Source: Burkholderia sp. BCC0506 (GTDB lineage Bacteria > Pseudomonadota > Gammaproteobacteria > Burkholderiales > Burkholderiaceae). Taken from it: DNA of 64,000 bases. Location: the NCBI RefSeq assembly GCF_902833145.1, contig NZ_CADFEN010000004.1, positions 186,001-250,000 of the forward strand, given 5' to 3'. Positions 26,082 through 34,890 of this stretch are shown here, piece by piece. Numbering within the stretch: the stretch's first letter is position 1; each line of letters opens with the position of its first letter. Both the position numbers and the translations under genes were made by a program. The notes under the pieces are model-generated. The model ran no database searches, had not been told where the DNA came from, and saw only the letters and a list, made by a program, of their open reading frames with translations.

Positions 26082-26708
26082 ATGACCGAAGCGCGTGGCG
26101 CGGCCGATGCCCAGCTACCGGGCGGGTGTCGCCGGCGCGGCGATCGGCCTGTCCCTGCTGCGCGAACCGATGGGCCGGCGCCGAGCGCGCCGGCGTCGTT
26201 CAACCTGCACGGAAATCCGTCAAGCATGCTCAACTCCATGGAAAGCCCGATCTGCGAAGAAGACCCGTCGTGCGATGTGTCGACGTGCGACGAAGACGAT
26301 GCGCTGCCGTCGCGCGGCGGCGGGGTCGCGTATCCGCTCGTGGCGATCGGCCGCACGCCGGTTCCGGAGCACGCGACGGCCGCCGCATCGCCGTTGCGCC
26401 CGCAACTGTTCGTCACGGTGCTGGAGGCCGGCGAAGACGGGCTGCTGGTGCGCTGGGTCGAGAGCGGCCGGTGCCATTACGGCGAGCAACGCTGGCGCCT
26501 GCGCGTCGCGTTGCAGCCCGGCCGCTGCGCGCTCTCGGGGCAGCCGATCGAGCCGGGCGAGCCGGTGTTCCGGCCGGTGCGGCGGCCCGTGCCGGCCAAC
26601 GGCGACGAGATGATCTGCCCGGCGTCGGTGCCGGGTAGGGCCGGTGCGGCGTGCGATCGCGCGCCGGAGGACGGCGACGCATGCAGTCCGGGCGAGGTTC
26701 ATGGCTGA
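26082..26708 (+). CDS. DUF3331 domain protein
   Basis: 208 residues if started at the ATG at 26082, which has GGAGACGAGG directly upstream; the conserved part begins later, and ATGs at 26226 or 26238 (160 or 156 residues) are possible though with poor ribosome sites. The conserved block LFVTVLEAGEDGLLVRWVES, CHYGEQRWRLRVAL and the C-x-LSGQPIEPGEPVFRPV stretch match DUF3331, a family I know mainly from Burkholderia, of unknown function. The paired-cysteine pattern hints at a metal-binding or nucleic-acid role, but that is a guess. The N-terminal 48 residues have a less biased third codon position. Confidence 0.65.
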   Translation: MTEARGAADAQLPGGCRRRGDRPVPAARTDGPAPSAPASFNLHGNPSSMLNSMESPICEEDPSCDVSTCDEDDALPSRGGGVAYPLVAIGRTPVPEHATAAASPLRPQLFVTVLEAGEDGLLVRWVESGRCHYGEQRWRLRVALQPGRCALSGQPIEPGEPVFRPVRRPVPANGDEMICPASVPGRAGAACDRAPEDGDACSPGEVHG

Positions 26709-26717
26709 ACCTTGCCC
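26690..26717. terminator. Hairpin over the DUF3331 stop codon
   Basis: AGGTTCA (26695-26701) pairs with TGAACCT (26706-26712), loop TGGC, and the outer GGGC/GCCC (26690-26693 with 26714-26717) extends the stem past single-base bulges. It lies between convergent genes and includes the DUF3331 stop codon. There is no T run. Confidence 0.5.
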
Positions 26718-26732
26718 GGCGGCGGCGCGACG

Positions 26733-27977
26733 TTACTTCTTCAGATCGTGCCGGTACTGGATGAAACCGGCATTGTTCGCGAGCTTGTCGTAGAGCGCGC
26801 GCGCGGTCGTGTTGGTCTCGTGCGTGAGCCAGTACACGCGGCTCGCGCCGGCTTCGCGGGCCCGTTCGTACACGGCCTCGATCAGCGCGCCGCCGGCGCC
26901 TTGCCCGCGCGCGTCGGGCGCCGTGTACAGATCCTGCAGGTAGCAGTACGGCCCTTCGGTCCAGCACGAGCGGTGGTAGATCGCATGCACGATCCCGACC
27001 AGCGCGCCCGACGCGTCGAACGCGCCGAGCACGAACATCGGCTCGGCCGGATCCATCAGGCGCGCCCATGTCGTCGCGAACACCGCGTCGCTCAGCGCGG
27101 TGTCGTAGAACTTCTGGTAACCCTGCCACAGCGGGCGCCACGCGGCTTCGTCGGCGGCGACGAGCGGGCGCACCGTGACGCGCGCGGCGTCGTTCGCGCG
27201 GCTGGCCGCATCGCGCGCGCGGGCCTGCGCGTGGCGGATCGCGGTGAGCGACTGGCGCTGATTGCCTTCGGCATCGAAGTTCTCCGGCGCGAGCCATGCT
27301 TCGAATGCGGCGCGGACGTCCGGCCATTCGCCGTCGATGATCGAGAACCACGCGGTGTCGCGATTGCGGCCGCGATAGACGATCGCCTGCCGGAACGTGC
27401 CCTCGTAACGGAAGCCGAGGCGCGCAGCCGCCTTGCGCGACGGTTCGTTCAGGTCGTCGCATTTCCATTCGTAGCGCCGGTAGCCGAGCGTGTCGAACGC
27501 GTACTTCATCAGCAGGAACTGCGCTTCGGTCGATACCGGCGTGCGCTTGAGCAGCGGCGAGAACGTGACGGAACCGACTTCGATCACGCCGTTGGCCGGA
27601 TCGATCCGCATCAGCGCGAGCGTGCCGACCGCGCGGCCCGTGGCGCGATCGATCACCGTGTAGTGCAGCGGATCGGCGCTCGCCTGTGCGCCGCGCGCGT
27701 AGTCGCGGTAGCTGGACGCGTCGGCGTACGGGCCGTGCGCGAGATAGGTCCAGTCGCGGCCGTCGGGCGCCTGCGCGTAGGCGGCGTACAGGTCGGCCGC
27801 GTGGCGCTCGGCGTCGAGCGGTTCGAGCCGGCAGTAGCGGCCTTCGAGCGCGATGCGCTCGGGGCGCGGACGCGCGGACCAGTCGGGAACGGGTTGGCCG
27901 ATGGGCTGCTGGAAAGCGTTGGTGAGCGTGGGCAAGGTCGATCTCGCTTCGGTTGGCGGCCGGCGACATGCCGGCAT
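26733..27977 (-). CDS. Tandem GNAT acetyltransferase (RimJ/RimL-like plus second GNAT)
   Basis: 414 residues containing two acetyltransferase domains. The first (about 40-225) is RimJ/RimL-like with ALEGRYCRLEPLD, TEAQFLLMKYAFDTLGYRR and KAAARLGFRYEG. The second (about 265-414) is a classic GNAT with DLYTAPDARGQGAGGALIEAV and the ending ALYDKLANNAGFIQYRHDL. The true start may be the TTG at 27935 (MPTLTNAFQQ), because the 14 residues before it look non-coding. It is divergent from a MocR regulator that could control it. Substrates unknown; fusion suggests two linked acetylations or one regulatory domain. Confidence 0.8.
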   Translation of the reverse strand: MPACRRPPTEARSTLPTLTNAFQQPIGQPVPDWSARPRPERIALEGRYCRLEPLDAERHAADLYAAYAQAPDGRDWTYLAHGPYADASSYRDYARGAQASADPLHYTVIDRATGRAVGTLALMRIDPANGVIEVGSVTFSPLLKRTPVSTEAQFLLMKYAFDTLGYRRYEWKCDDLNEPSRKAAARLGFRYEGTFRQAIVYRGRNRDTAWFSIIDGEWPDVRAAFEAWLAPENFDAEGNQRQSLTAIRHAQARARDAASRANDAARVTVRPLVAADEAAWRPLWQGYQKFYDTALSDAVFATTWARLMDPAEPMFVLGAFDASGALVGIVHAIYHRSCWTEGPYCYLQDLYTAPDARGQGAGGALIEAVYERAREAGASRVYWLTHETNTTARALYDKLANNAGFIQYRHDLKK

Positions 27978-28000
27978 GCAGACGATCGTAGTCCCGGCGA

Positions 28001-28043
28001 GGTACCATGAGAAGCGCCAGCGAATGGCAAATTTATGGTGCCA
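28001..28043. promoter_or_regulatory. Dyads between the tandem GNAT gene and the mocR-type gene
   Basis: GGTACCAT (28001-28008) pairs imperfectly with ATGGTGCC (28035-28042), and TGGCA (28025-28029) with TGCCA (28039-28043) around an AT-rich centre. MocR proteins usually bind repeats in the divergent spacer, as here. Confidence 0.4.
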
Positions 28044-28109
28044 CGATCCCTGGCCGCCGGCCGTACGCCGTTCACCGTCCGCTCGAGCTTTTCACGCTGC
28101 GATATTCCG

Positions 28110-29588
28110 ATGACGACTGCCGTTCCTCCCGACAACGCGCCGTTGCTGCCGCTCGATGCGCCGCTCGCGCGCACGCCCGGCGCACCGTCGCTGCAGCGCC
28201 AGTTGCTGCGCCGCGTGCGCGACGCGATTCTCGGCGGCGCGATGCCGGCCGGCACGCGGTTGCCCGGCACGCGCGCGCTGGCCGACACGCTCGGCGTGTC
28301 GCGCAATACGACGGCCGCCGTGTACGAGCAACTGGTTGCCGAAGGTTTCCTGCAGTCGGATCGGCGCGGCACGCGGGTCGTCGGGCTGTCGCGGCCGGCG
28401 CCGCCGCGCCGGCGTGCCGCGCCGCCGGCCGTCGCGCAGCGGCTCGGCCGGATTCGCCCGAGCCTCGTCGGCACCGGCGAATCGGCGGGTTTCCGGCCGG
28501 GCGTGCCGGCGCTGTCGCATTTCCCGGTGGACGCGTGGCGGCACGCGATCGACCGCGCGTTGCGCCGCGCCGGGCGCGACCTGCTGGCGTACGGCGATCC
28601 GCTCGGCGAGCCCGCGTTGCGCGAGTCGATCGCGCGCCACCTGGCCGTCACGCGCGGCGTGCGCTGCGATCCCGAGCAGATCGTGATCACCGAAGGTGCG
28701 CAGGGCGCGATCGCGCTGTGCGCGCAATTGCTGACCAATCCGGGCGATACGGTGTGGGTCGAGGAGCCCGGCTACCGCGGCGCGCGCACCGCGATGCAGG
28801 CGGCCGACCTCGACGTCGTGCCGATGCCGGTCGACGCCGAAGGGCTGCGCGCGGAACCGGACGACTGGCGCGAGCGCACGCCGCGCCTCGTCTACACGAC
28901 GCCGTCGAACCAGTTTCCGACCGGCGCCGTGCTGTCGATCTCGCGCCGGCTCGCGCTGATCGATGCGGCACGCCGCCATCGCGCGTGGATCATCGAGGAC
29001 GACTACGACAGCGAATTCCGTCACACCGGCGAGCCGATCGGCGCGATGCAGGGGCTCGCGCCCGATTCGCCGGTCGTCTATCTCGGCTCGTTCAGCAAGA
29101 CGATGTTTCCGGCGCTGCGGATCGGCTTTCTCGTGCTGCCCGACGCGTTGCTGGCCGCCGTGCGGCCGGCGCTGCCGGAGATGCTGCGCGGCGGGACGCG
29201 CCACGTGCAGCTCGCGCTGGCCGATTTCATCGAGACGGGCGAGTACGGCCGGCATCTCGGGCGCATGCGCCGGCTGTACCGCGACCGGCGGCGTTTGCTG
29301 CTCGCCGCGCTCGACAGCAGCCTGAGCGTGCCGCACCAGGTCGAGGGCGGCCCGTGCGGGCTGCATCTGGCGCTGCGGCTGCCGGCGCGTTATCGCGACC
29401 GCGCGATCGTCGAGGCGGCGCGCGCGCATGGCATCGGGCCGTTTCCGCTGTCGGGTTTCGCGATCGACGCGGGGCGCGCCGGCAACGGGCTCGTGCTCGG
29501 TTTCGGCAATACGTCGGCCGACGCGTTCGAGCCGATGTTGCGGTTGGTGTCGGCGATCGCGGAGCGGGTGGGCGCGGGTAACGCGTGA
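28110..29588 (+). CDS. MocR/PdxR-type GntR regulator with aminotransferase domain
   Basis: 492 residues from the ATG at 28110; an open frame to 28035 runs through a probable operator. An N-terminal GntR winged helix (about 25-95, LRRVRDAILGGAMPAGTRLPGTRALADTLGVSRNTT) is joined to a fold-type-I aminotransferase domain. The PLP lysine is visible in YLGSFSKTMFPALRIGF, and the substrate-binding NQFPTG and DDYDSEFR motifs are present. MocR proteins sense PLP or amino-acid adducts and typically control the divergent gene, here the tandem GNAT. Confidence 0.88.
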   Translation: MTTAVPPDNAPLLPLDAPLARTPGAPSLQRQLLRRVRDAILGGAMPAGTRLPGTRALADTLGVSRNTTAAVYEQLVAEGFLQSDRRGTRVVGLSRPAPPRRRAAPPAVAQRLGRIRPSLVGTGESAGFRPGVPALSHFPVDAWRHAIDRALRRAGRDLLAYGDPLGEPALRESIARHLAVTRGVRCDPEQIVITEGAQGAIALCAQLLTNPGDTVWVEEPGYRGARTAMQAADLDVVPMPVDAEGLRAEPDDWRERTPRLVYTTPSNQFPTGAVLSISRRLALIDAARRHRAWIIEDDYDSEFRHTGEPIGAMQGLAPDSPVVYLGSFSKTMFPALRIGFLVLPDALLAAVRPALPEMLRGGTRHVQLALADFIETGEYGRHLGRMRRLYRDRRRLLLAALDSSLSVPHQVEGGPCGLHLALRLPARYRDRAIVEAARAHGIGPFPLSGFAIDAGRAGNGLVLGFGNTSADAFEPMLRLVSAIAERVGAGNA

Positions 29589-30230
29589 CGGTACGGACAC
29601 GCATCGCGTCGTGATCGAGCGCGTGGCGGATCGCGCATTGCGCTCGCGCGCATGGAACGAACCGCATTCGGCCGACCCGAAGCCGGACGCCGAAGTGCGC
29701 GGCGGCACGGAAGCAACGGCCCGTGCGTCGGCACCGACCGGCCGTTCCAGCGCGGCAATATCGTGTACGGGGTATCGGACAGCGCCGTCTGCACGGACGG
29801 CAAGCCGCCGCGCGGCGCTTGCGGGATGGTCTCGGTGACAATCAATAAAGAATTTGCCGCGCGTGACCGGTGCGTCAGGTAACCGGTGCTTTAAAGGCGC
29901 CGAAAGGCTGCATCGGTCGCAAATCATTGAATCTTTTAAAAGCTCGGCCTTTATCTCGATATTGACGTTTCCCGACCACGCGGCCCGGATCGACAGTCTT
30001 ATTCTTTCGATCGTAAAAAATGGTCAATGGCGCTTGTCGCGACGCATGCGATGAGCGACGATCCTTCTCCGTAACAAACGGTTACTTTTCCGCCGTTAAG
30101 AATAGCGGAGCACGAAGGTCGCGTCGGCCCTGTACTCCAATAAATAAAAATGCCGATCGGACGAGATCGGCCGCAGGCATCCGAGCGCGCAATCAGCGCG
30201 TATGCCGTCTGCGAAACCGTATAGAGCAAG
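29589..30230. other. AT-richer intergenic region without recognised gene
   Basis: About 640 bp between the mocR-type gene and the CPBP gene. The right half (29840-30230) is clearly less GC-rich than its surroundings. Several short frames exist but none has a recognisable domain, good ribosome site or typical codon use. It must contain the CPBP promoter. It could hold a small RNA or decayed sequence; I cannot support either. Confidence 0.35.
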
Positions 30231-31070
30231 ATGAAATCCGATTCAAGCCGTTATTGTTTTCCGAATCTGCTGGAAGCGTTTTTTATCGTCGTCGTGCTGA
30301 ACATGGTCGAGTATTTGATGAACTCGATCATCTGGTCGGCCGGCCGCGGCGCCGGGCTTCAGACGATGGCGATCGCGAGCATCGGGCGGGTGCTCGCGAA
30401 CGGGCTCGTATTCACGGTGCTGCTTCACCACAGCCAATTGACCTACCGCAGCTTGCTGCATGACAGCGTCGATTCCTGGCGAACGACGATCGGGCAATTT
30501 CTCGTGCCCGTGTTGCTGATCACGCCGGCATTGCTCGTGACGATGAGCGTGCTCGAAGTCGGTGTCGGGCAGTTTTTCCCGTGGAGCGGAACCCGGGATG
30601 AAGCCCGCGAGGTTTATGTGAATGGCGGGCTCGGCCTGATCGTGTTGACCTGCGTGATTGCGCCGCTACTCGAAGAGATGCTGTTTCGCGGCGTGATGCT
30701 GCGCAGCTTCTTGCGACAGTACCCGGAGGGAACGGCGATCGCCCATTCGGCCGCCGTATTCGGTCTCGCGCATTTGAATGTGTACCAGTTCGCGCTCGCA
30801 TTCGGACTCGGTTTGCTGATCGGAAAACTGTATGCGGCTACTCGATCGCTGCTGCCGGGGATATTGATTCATGCCAGCTACAACACGGCCGTGGTGCTCG
30901 TCGCACTGAAGTCGCCGTTCGTCCTCACGAAGGAGAGCCTGCTCGAGATCTGGCCGACTTCCTGGTGGTTGGGCGCGCTTGCGTTGGGCGGCATCGGTGC
31001 AGGGTGGCTGGTCAAGTCGGTCGATGCGCTGCGCGTGGCGCCGGCGAATACGGCAAACGACGCCGTGTGA
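30231..31070 (+). CDS. CPBP-family intramembrane metalloprotease
   Basis: 279 residues, seven to eight membrane helices. CPBP motifs: APLLEEMLFRGVMLRSFLRQ (EExxxR, about 143-163), FGLAHLNVYQFAL (His motif) and GILIHASYNTAVVL (final His/Asn motif). The N-terminus is longer than usual and hydrophobic. It lies behind an AT-richer intergenic stretch, and the lipoprotein gene follows 48 bp later on the same strand, so they may be cotranscribed. The substrate is unknown; it is not a close copy of the CPBP gene at 22 kb. Confidence 0.82.
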   Translation: MKSDSSRYCFPNLLEAFFIVVVLNMVEYLMNSIIWSAGRGAGLQTMAIASIGRVLANGLVFTVLLHHSQLTYRSLLHDSVDSWRTTIGQFLVPVLLITPALLVTMSVLEVGVGQFFPWSGTRDEAREVYVNGGLGLIVLTCVIAPLLEEMLFRGVMLRSFLRQYPEGTAIAHSAAVFGLAHLNVYQFALAFGLGLLIGKLYAATRSLLPGILIHASYNTAVVLVALKSPFVLTKESLLEIWPTSWWLGALALGGIGAGWLVKSVDALRVAPANTANDAV

Positions 31071-31118
31071 ACCGGGCGCACACGGCGACGGGTTTCAACA
31101 ACGAGAAAGAGGTGAAGC

Positions 31119-32024
31119 ATGCGGGGCAAGCAAGTCTGTCTGGTGGGTCTGGCAAGTACGGTACTGATGTTGACGGCCTGTGGCGGCGGCGATGACGGTG
31201 GCGCCGCCCATACGGGCAGCAGCGCATCGAACAACGATACGGCGGGGACGCCGACGGCCACGTCGCCCGCCACGCCGGCGCCGGGGGCGTCCACTCAGCC
31301 ATCCGTACAAACGGCCTGCCGGCCGAACGGCAACTTCAGCTATTCGGGTGCGGCGTCGCCGGTCGCGGCGAACAACGGCCGGCTGGCGGTGCTCGTGGTG
31401 CCGAACTTGCCGAGCGAGTGGGCGAAGAACCGCAACATGACGGCGGCCGATGTGCCGGCGACGAGCCTGGTTCAGCAGGGCAGCGGCGCATTCACGACGC
31501 TTGCGTCGTCGGCGGCGGCGAGCGATTGCCTCGGGCTCGACCACGGGGCCGTGACCGAGATCCAGGGCGTCGGCACCGATGTGGCGATCGGCCGGTGGAA
31601 TCGCGCGATGGATACCGACGGCAATACCTATAACGATTCGCAAGGCGTTCACTACGCGGTCGGCACGCCGCTGTCGTTGCCCGCCACCGGCGGCCCGCTT
31701 TCGTGTACGCAGGTGATCGCCGACACGGTGGCGAGCAACTACGGCGGCACGAGCGGTGCGCTCGTGTCGAGTTCGGCCACGCTCGATCCGGTCACGCGCA
31801 CGCTCACCACGCTGGACCTGTCGATCAAGCTGGGGAGTGCGCAACAGGCGCTGACGTACACGCAGGTGCCGTTGAACGGTGTGTTGAAGACCACCGGGCC
31901 CGCGACGCTTCAATCGATCGTCGTCGGACATGACGCGGCGCAGCCGCTGGTCGCCGTCGGTTACACGGTTGCGTTGCCGAACACGTCAGGCGTCGGTGGG
32001 GTGGCGGTGCTGTCGTGCCACTGA
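31119..32024 (+). CDS. Putative lipoprotein, unknown function
   Basis: 301 residues. The signal peptide ends in the lipobox LTAC (residues 18-21), followed by a glycine/aspartate-rich, then serine/threonine/proline/alanine-rich linker to about residue 62 that would tether a globular domain to the membrane. Cysteines in TACRPNG, SDCLGL and LSCT and at the very C-terminus (LSCH) could form disulfides. I recognise no domain. A GAAAGAGG site precedes the ATG. Confidence 0.75.
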   Translation: MRGKQVCLVGLASTVLMLTACGGGDDGGAAHTGSSASNNDTAGTPTATSPATPAPGASTQPSVQTACRPNGNFSYSGAASPVAANNGRLAVLVVPNLPSEWAKNRNMTAADVPATSLVQQGSGAFTTLASSAAASDCLGLDHGAVTEIQGVGTDVAIGRWNRAMDTDGNTYNDSQGVHYAVGTPLSLPATGGPLSCTQVIADTVASNYGGTSGALVSSSATLDPVTRTLTTLDLSIKLGSAQQALTYTQVPLNGVLKTTGPATLQSIVVGHDAAQPLVAVGYTVALPNTSGVGGVAVLSCH

Positions 32025-32343
32025 CCGGCCTTTCGCGGTTTGCGTGCCGCACGCTGTCCGTCGCGATGCGCAACAGGCTGACGATTGGCCGCAGACCGCG
32101 ACGACGGCGGTGACCGTGGCGCGCACACCGATGCGTGGTGGATATTCGGATTGACGAACCGCGCACTTTGTTCGAAACGAACGCCGTCGCGGCTCCACCA
32201 ACGCGGGACCTTCCGGCATACGGGTTTCGATTCGTATGTTCCAACCGCGGCGTGGGCTATAAATGGTTGGGTGTACCGGTGCTTGTCGGGCGCCTGCGCG
32301 TCTCGCGCACGGTGGCGTCGCGGCTGCCCGGGGGAGGTGCACC

Positions 32344-33942
32344 GTGGTTTGCCAGACGCTTGCTCGCGCCGTGCTTCGCACTGCGTTGATCGGGGGCGTG
32401 TTCGCCGGAATCCTGCCGCCGCCCGCCGCCGTTGCGGGCACCCTCGCGCCGCCCGCCGCACCGCCCGCGACGAAGGCACGGCCGCCCGCCGTGCCGTACG
32501 CGATGCCGGTCGATTTCCCGGCGATCGTCGAGCGCTACGGCCCGGCGGTCGTGACCATCCTGGCTGCCGCACCCGATCCGCAAACCGGCGGCCCGGCCTT
32601 TGCCATCCTCGATCCCGACGATCCGCTCGCCGCGTTTTTCCGGCACGGCGCACCGCGGCCCGCGCAAGGGCCGCAGGCGCCGGCGCCCGATACGGCGCCG
32701 CGCACGGTATCCGGCAGCGGCTCGGGCTTCATCGTCAGCGCCGACGGGCTGATCCTCACGTCCGCCCATGTGGTCGACGAGGCGACCGACGTAACGGTGC
32801 GGCTCACCGACCGCCGCGAATTCAAGGCGACGGTGCTGGCCGTCGATCCGCAAAGCGATGTCGCCGTGCTGCACGTCGACGCGACGAAGCTGCCGTTCGT
32901 GCGCGTCGGCGATTCGTCGAAAGTCCGCGCGGGCGAACCGGTGATGACGATCGGCGCGCCGGACGGATCGGGCAACACGGTCACGGCCGGCATCGTCAGC
33001 GCGACGGCGCGCCGGCTGCCGGACGGCAATGCGTTTCCGTTCTTCGAGACCGACATCGCACCGAACCCGGACAACTCGGGCGGCCCCGTGTTCAATCGCG
33101 CGGGCGACGTGATCGGCATCGCGGTGCAGGTCTATACGGGCGCCGACCGCTACGCGAGCATGACGTTTGCCATCCCGATCGCATTCGCGGCCAAGGTGCG
33201 CGCCCAGTTGCGCGCGCAACAGCAGGCACAGATGCAGGCGCAGCAGCCTCCGGCACCCGCGCCGGCCGCGCCGTCGGGCAATGCGTTGGGCGTCGACGTG
33301 CAGGACGTCGGCGTCGGTCTGGCCGCGGCGTTCGGGCTGCCGCGCCCGGCGGGCGCGCTCGTCAACGGCGTCGCCCCCGGCTCGCCGGCCGCCGCGGCCG
33401 GCTTGAAACCCGGCGACGTGATCGTGAAGGTGGGCGACAAGGCCATCGGCCGCTCGGCCGAACTGAACGACGTTGCCGCCGCGCTGCCGCCCGGCGGGAA
33501 GGCGCGGCTGCGCGTGATCCGCAATCGCGCGCCGGTGACGCTGACGATCACCGGCGCCGGCGCCGGCGCCGACGACGCGGACGGCGGCGCGGCCGCGACG
33601 GTCGGCATGGCCGCGCCGAAAGCGGGCGCGCGGCCGGGGCCGGGCACCGGCGACAAAGGCGATGCAGCTGATGGCGGCGACCGCCTCGGGCTGACGATGC
33701 ACGCGCTGAGCGACGACGAGCGCCGTTCGACGGGGCTCGCGGTCGGGATGATGGTGGACGCGGTGCACGGCCCGGCCGCGCGCGCGGGTATCCAGCCGGG
33801 CGACGTCGTGCTCGAGCTCAACGACACGCTGCTCGAGACGCCGGACGACGTACCGACGCTCGAAGCGAGCGGCGGCAGCGTGATCGCCGTGCTGATCCAG
33901 CGCAACAACGCGCGGAAGTTCGTGTCGGTGCGCACGCGTTAG
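32344..33942 (+). CDS. HtrA/DegP-like serine protease with altered GNSGG motif
   Basis: 532 residues from the GTG at 32344, which has GGGGGAGG upstream and yields a signal peptide (about 1-32); reading from 32263 would add 27 non-signal residues. The trypsin-like domain has His142 (LTSAHVV), Asp172 (QSDVAVL) and Ser245, but the oxyanion-hole motif is NPDNSGGPV, with Asp243 where HtrA proteases have Gly. Two PDZ domains follow (about 285-395 and 445-530), separated by an alanine/glycine-rich linker. It would act in the periplasm on misfolded proteins. The single G-to-A change may reduce activity or make it chaperone-like. Confidence 0.85.
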   Translation: MVCQTLARAVLRTALIGGVFAGILPPPAAVAGTLAPPAAPPATKARPPAVPYAMPVDFPAIVERYGPAVVTILAAAPDPQTGGPAFAILDPDDPLAAFFRHGAPRPAQGPQAPAPDTAPRTVSGSGSGFIVSADGLILTSAHVVDEATDVTVRLTDRREFKATVLAVDPQSDVAVLHVDATKLPFVRVGDSSKVRAGEPVMTIGAPDGSGNTVTAGIVSATARRLPDGNAFPFFETDIAPNPDNSGGPVFNRAGDVIGIAVQVYTGADRYASMTFAIPIAFAAKVRAQLRAQQQAQMQAQQPPAPAPAAPSGNALGVDVQDVGVGLAAAFGLPRPAGALVNGVAPGSPAAAAGLKPGDVIVKVGDKAIGRSAELNDVAAALPPGGKARLRVIRNRAPVTLTITGAGAGADDADGGAAATVGMAAPKAGARPGPGTGDKGDAADGGDRLGLTMHALSDDERRSTGLAVGMMVDAVHGPAARAGIQPGDVVLELNDTLLETPDDVPTLEASGGSVIAVLIQRNNARKFVSVRTR

Positions 33943-34023
33943 GATGTTGACGCGGCTGTCGTCGTCCGCCTACCATCGTCCGGTATCGCGGGCGGTCCGC
34001 CACGCATTCAGGAGCCATTCGGC

Positions 34024-34077
34024 ATGAAAACGGCTTGCTTCGTCGTAGTAGTAATCCACAGGCGCAGGGTCCGGTAG
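34024..34077 (+). CDS. Leader peptide with valine run
   Basis: An 18-codon reading frame encoding MKTACFVVVVIHRRRVR and a TAG stop. AGGAG lies 9 bases before the ATG. It is followed within 24 bp by an intrinsic terminator and then by the MFS gene start. The stretch of four valines and one isoleucine, then four arginines, is what a transcription-attenuation leader looks like. A second hairpin (34067-34074 with 34088-34096) overlaps its stop codon and could alternate with the terminator. Expression is not shown by sequence; the arrangement is the evidence. Confidence 0.6.
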   Translation: MKTACFVVVVIHRRRVR

Positions 34078-34100
34078 CGGCACCGCGCCGGCACCCATGC

Positions 34101-34129
34101 GCCCCCGACCCGTTCGGGGGCTTTTTTTT
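34101..34129 (+). terminator. Intrinsic terminator/attenuator before the MFS gene
   Basis: GCCCCCGA (34101-34108) pairs with TCGGGGGC (34114-34121), loop CCCGT, followed directly by eight T residues (34122-34129). It lies between the leader peptide and the TTG start of the truncated MFS gene, so it can act as an attenuator; it also ends any read-through from the HtrA gene. Confidence 0.85.
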
Positions 34130-34173
34130 GTGTTGCGCATGGCCGTGCGGCCGGTGCGCGGGAGGGCATCTCC

Positions 34174-34764
34174 TTGCAATCGAACCTGTCGAGCGCTTCC
34201 GGAGCGGCGTCGCCGCGACACGCGACGCTGATCCTGCTGTGTGCGTTGTCGGTGCTGCCGCTGAGCCTGTTCCTGCCGTCGCTGCCGGCGATCGCGCGCG
34301 ACCTGCACGCCGACTATGCGCTCGTCGCGCTGTCGCTCGGCGGATATGCGGCGGTGGCCGCGCGGGTCGCGCGCCGCTACGCGCTGGCCACGACGATCCT
34401 GTGGGGGCGAGTCGTGGCGTGCGCGGGCCCGCTGGTCGGCCTCGCGCTCGTGTTCGGCGGCGCGACGCACGCGCTCGCCTGGTTCGGCCCGTGCGTGCTG
34501 GTGGGCATCGGCAACGGGCTGAGTAACCCCGGCGCCCATGCGGGCGCGGTGTCGGTGCGCCCGGAGCTGGCGGGCAGCGCATCCGGGCTGGCGGGTGCGA
34601 TGACGATCGGCGGCGGCGCCGCGCTGTCGTCGCTGACGGGCGCGTGGCTGACCGCCGGCAACGCGGGCTACCTGACGCTCGCGATGATGCTGCTATCGGC
34701 GGCGATCGCGCTGGCCGCCGCCGTGTGCGTGCGGGCGTTCGACGAGCAGGACGCCGGGCGGTGA
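34174..34764 (+). pseudogene. Bcr/CflA-type MFS drug transporter with internal deletion
   Basis: 196 residues in one open frame, against about 400 for the family. The TTG start has GGGAGG upstream. Residues 1-58 are a normal N-terminus up to the second helix (LSVLPLSLFLPSLPAIARDL, ALVALSLGGYAAVAA); the next residues (RVARRYALATTILWG) belong to the C-terminal half, and helices about 8-12 follow. The middle of the transporter, including the usual GPLSDRxGRR loop, is missing. An in-frame deletion of roughly 600 bp explains this. The product is unlikely to transport. Confidence 0.7.
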
Positions 34765-34890
34765 GCGCGGGTGCGCCCCGGTACCGGCGCGCGGCCGAAT
34801 GACGGACAATCCGCCGCATGCGGGAAGACGGCGCACGATTCGCGCGCCGTGCGTCCCGACGATCGCGACAGCCGACTGGACGAGGATGCG

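Noticed and set aside
29589-30230. Possible small genes or small RNA in the AT-richer gap
   Set aside because: Short frames lack ribosome sites and coding bias, and I saw no terminator-capped RNA structure.
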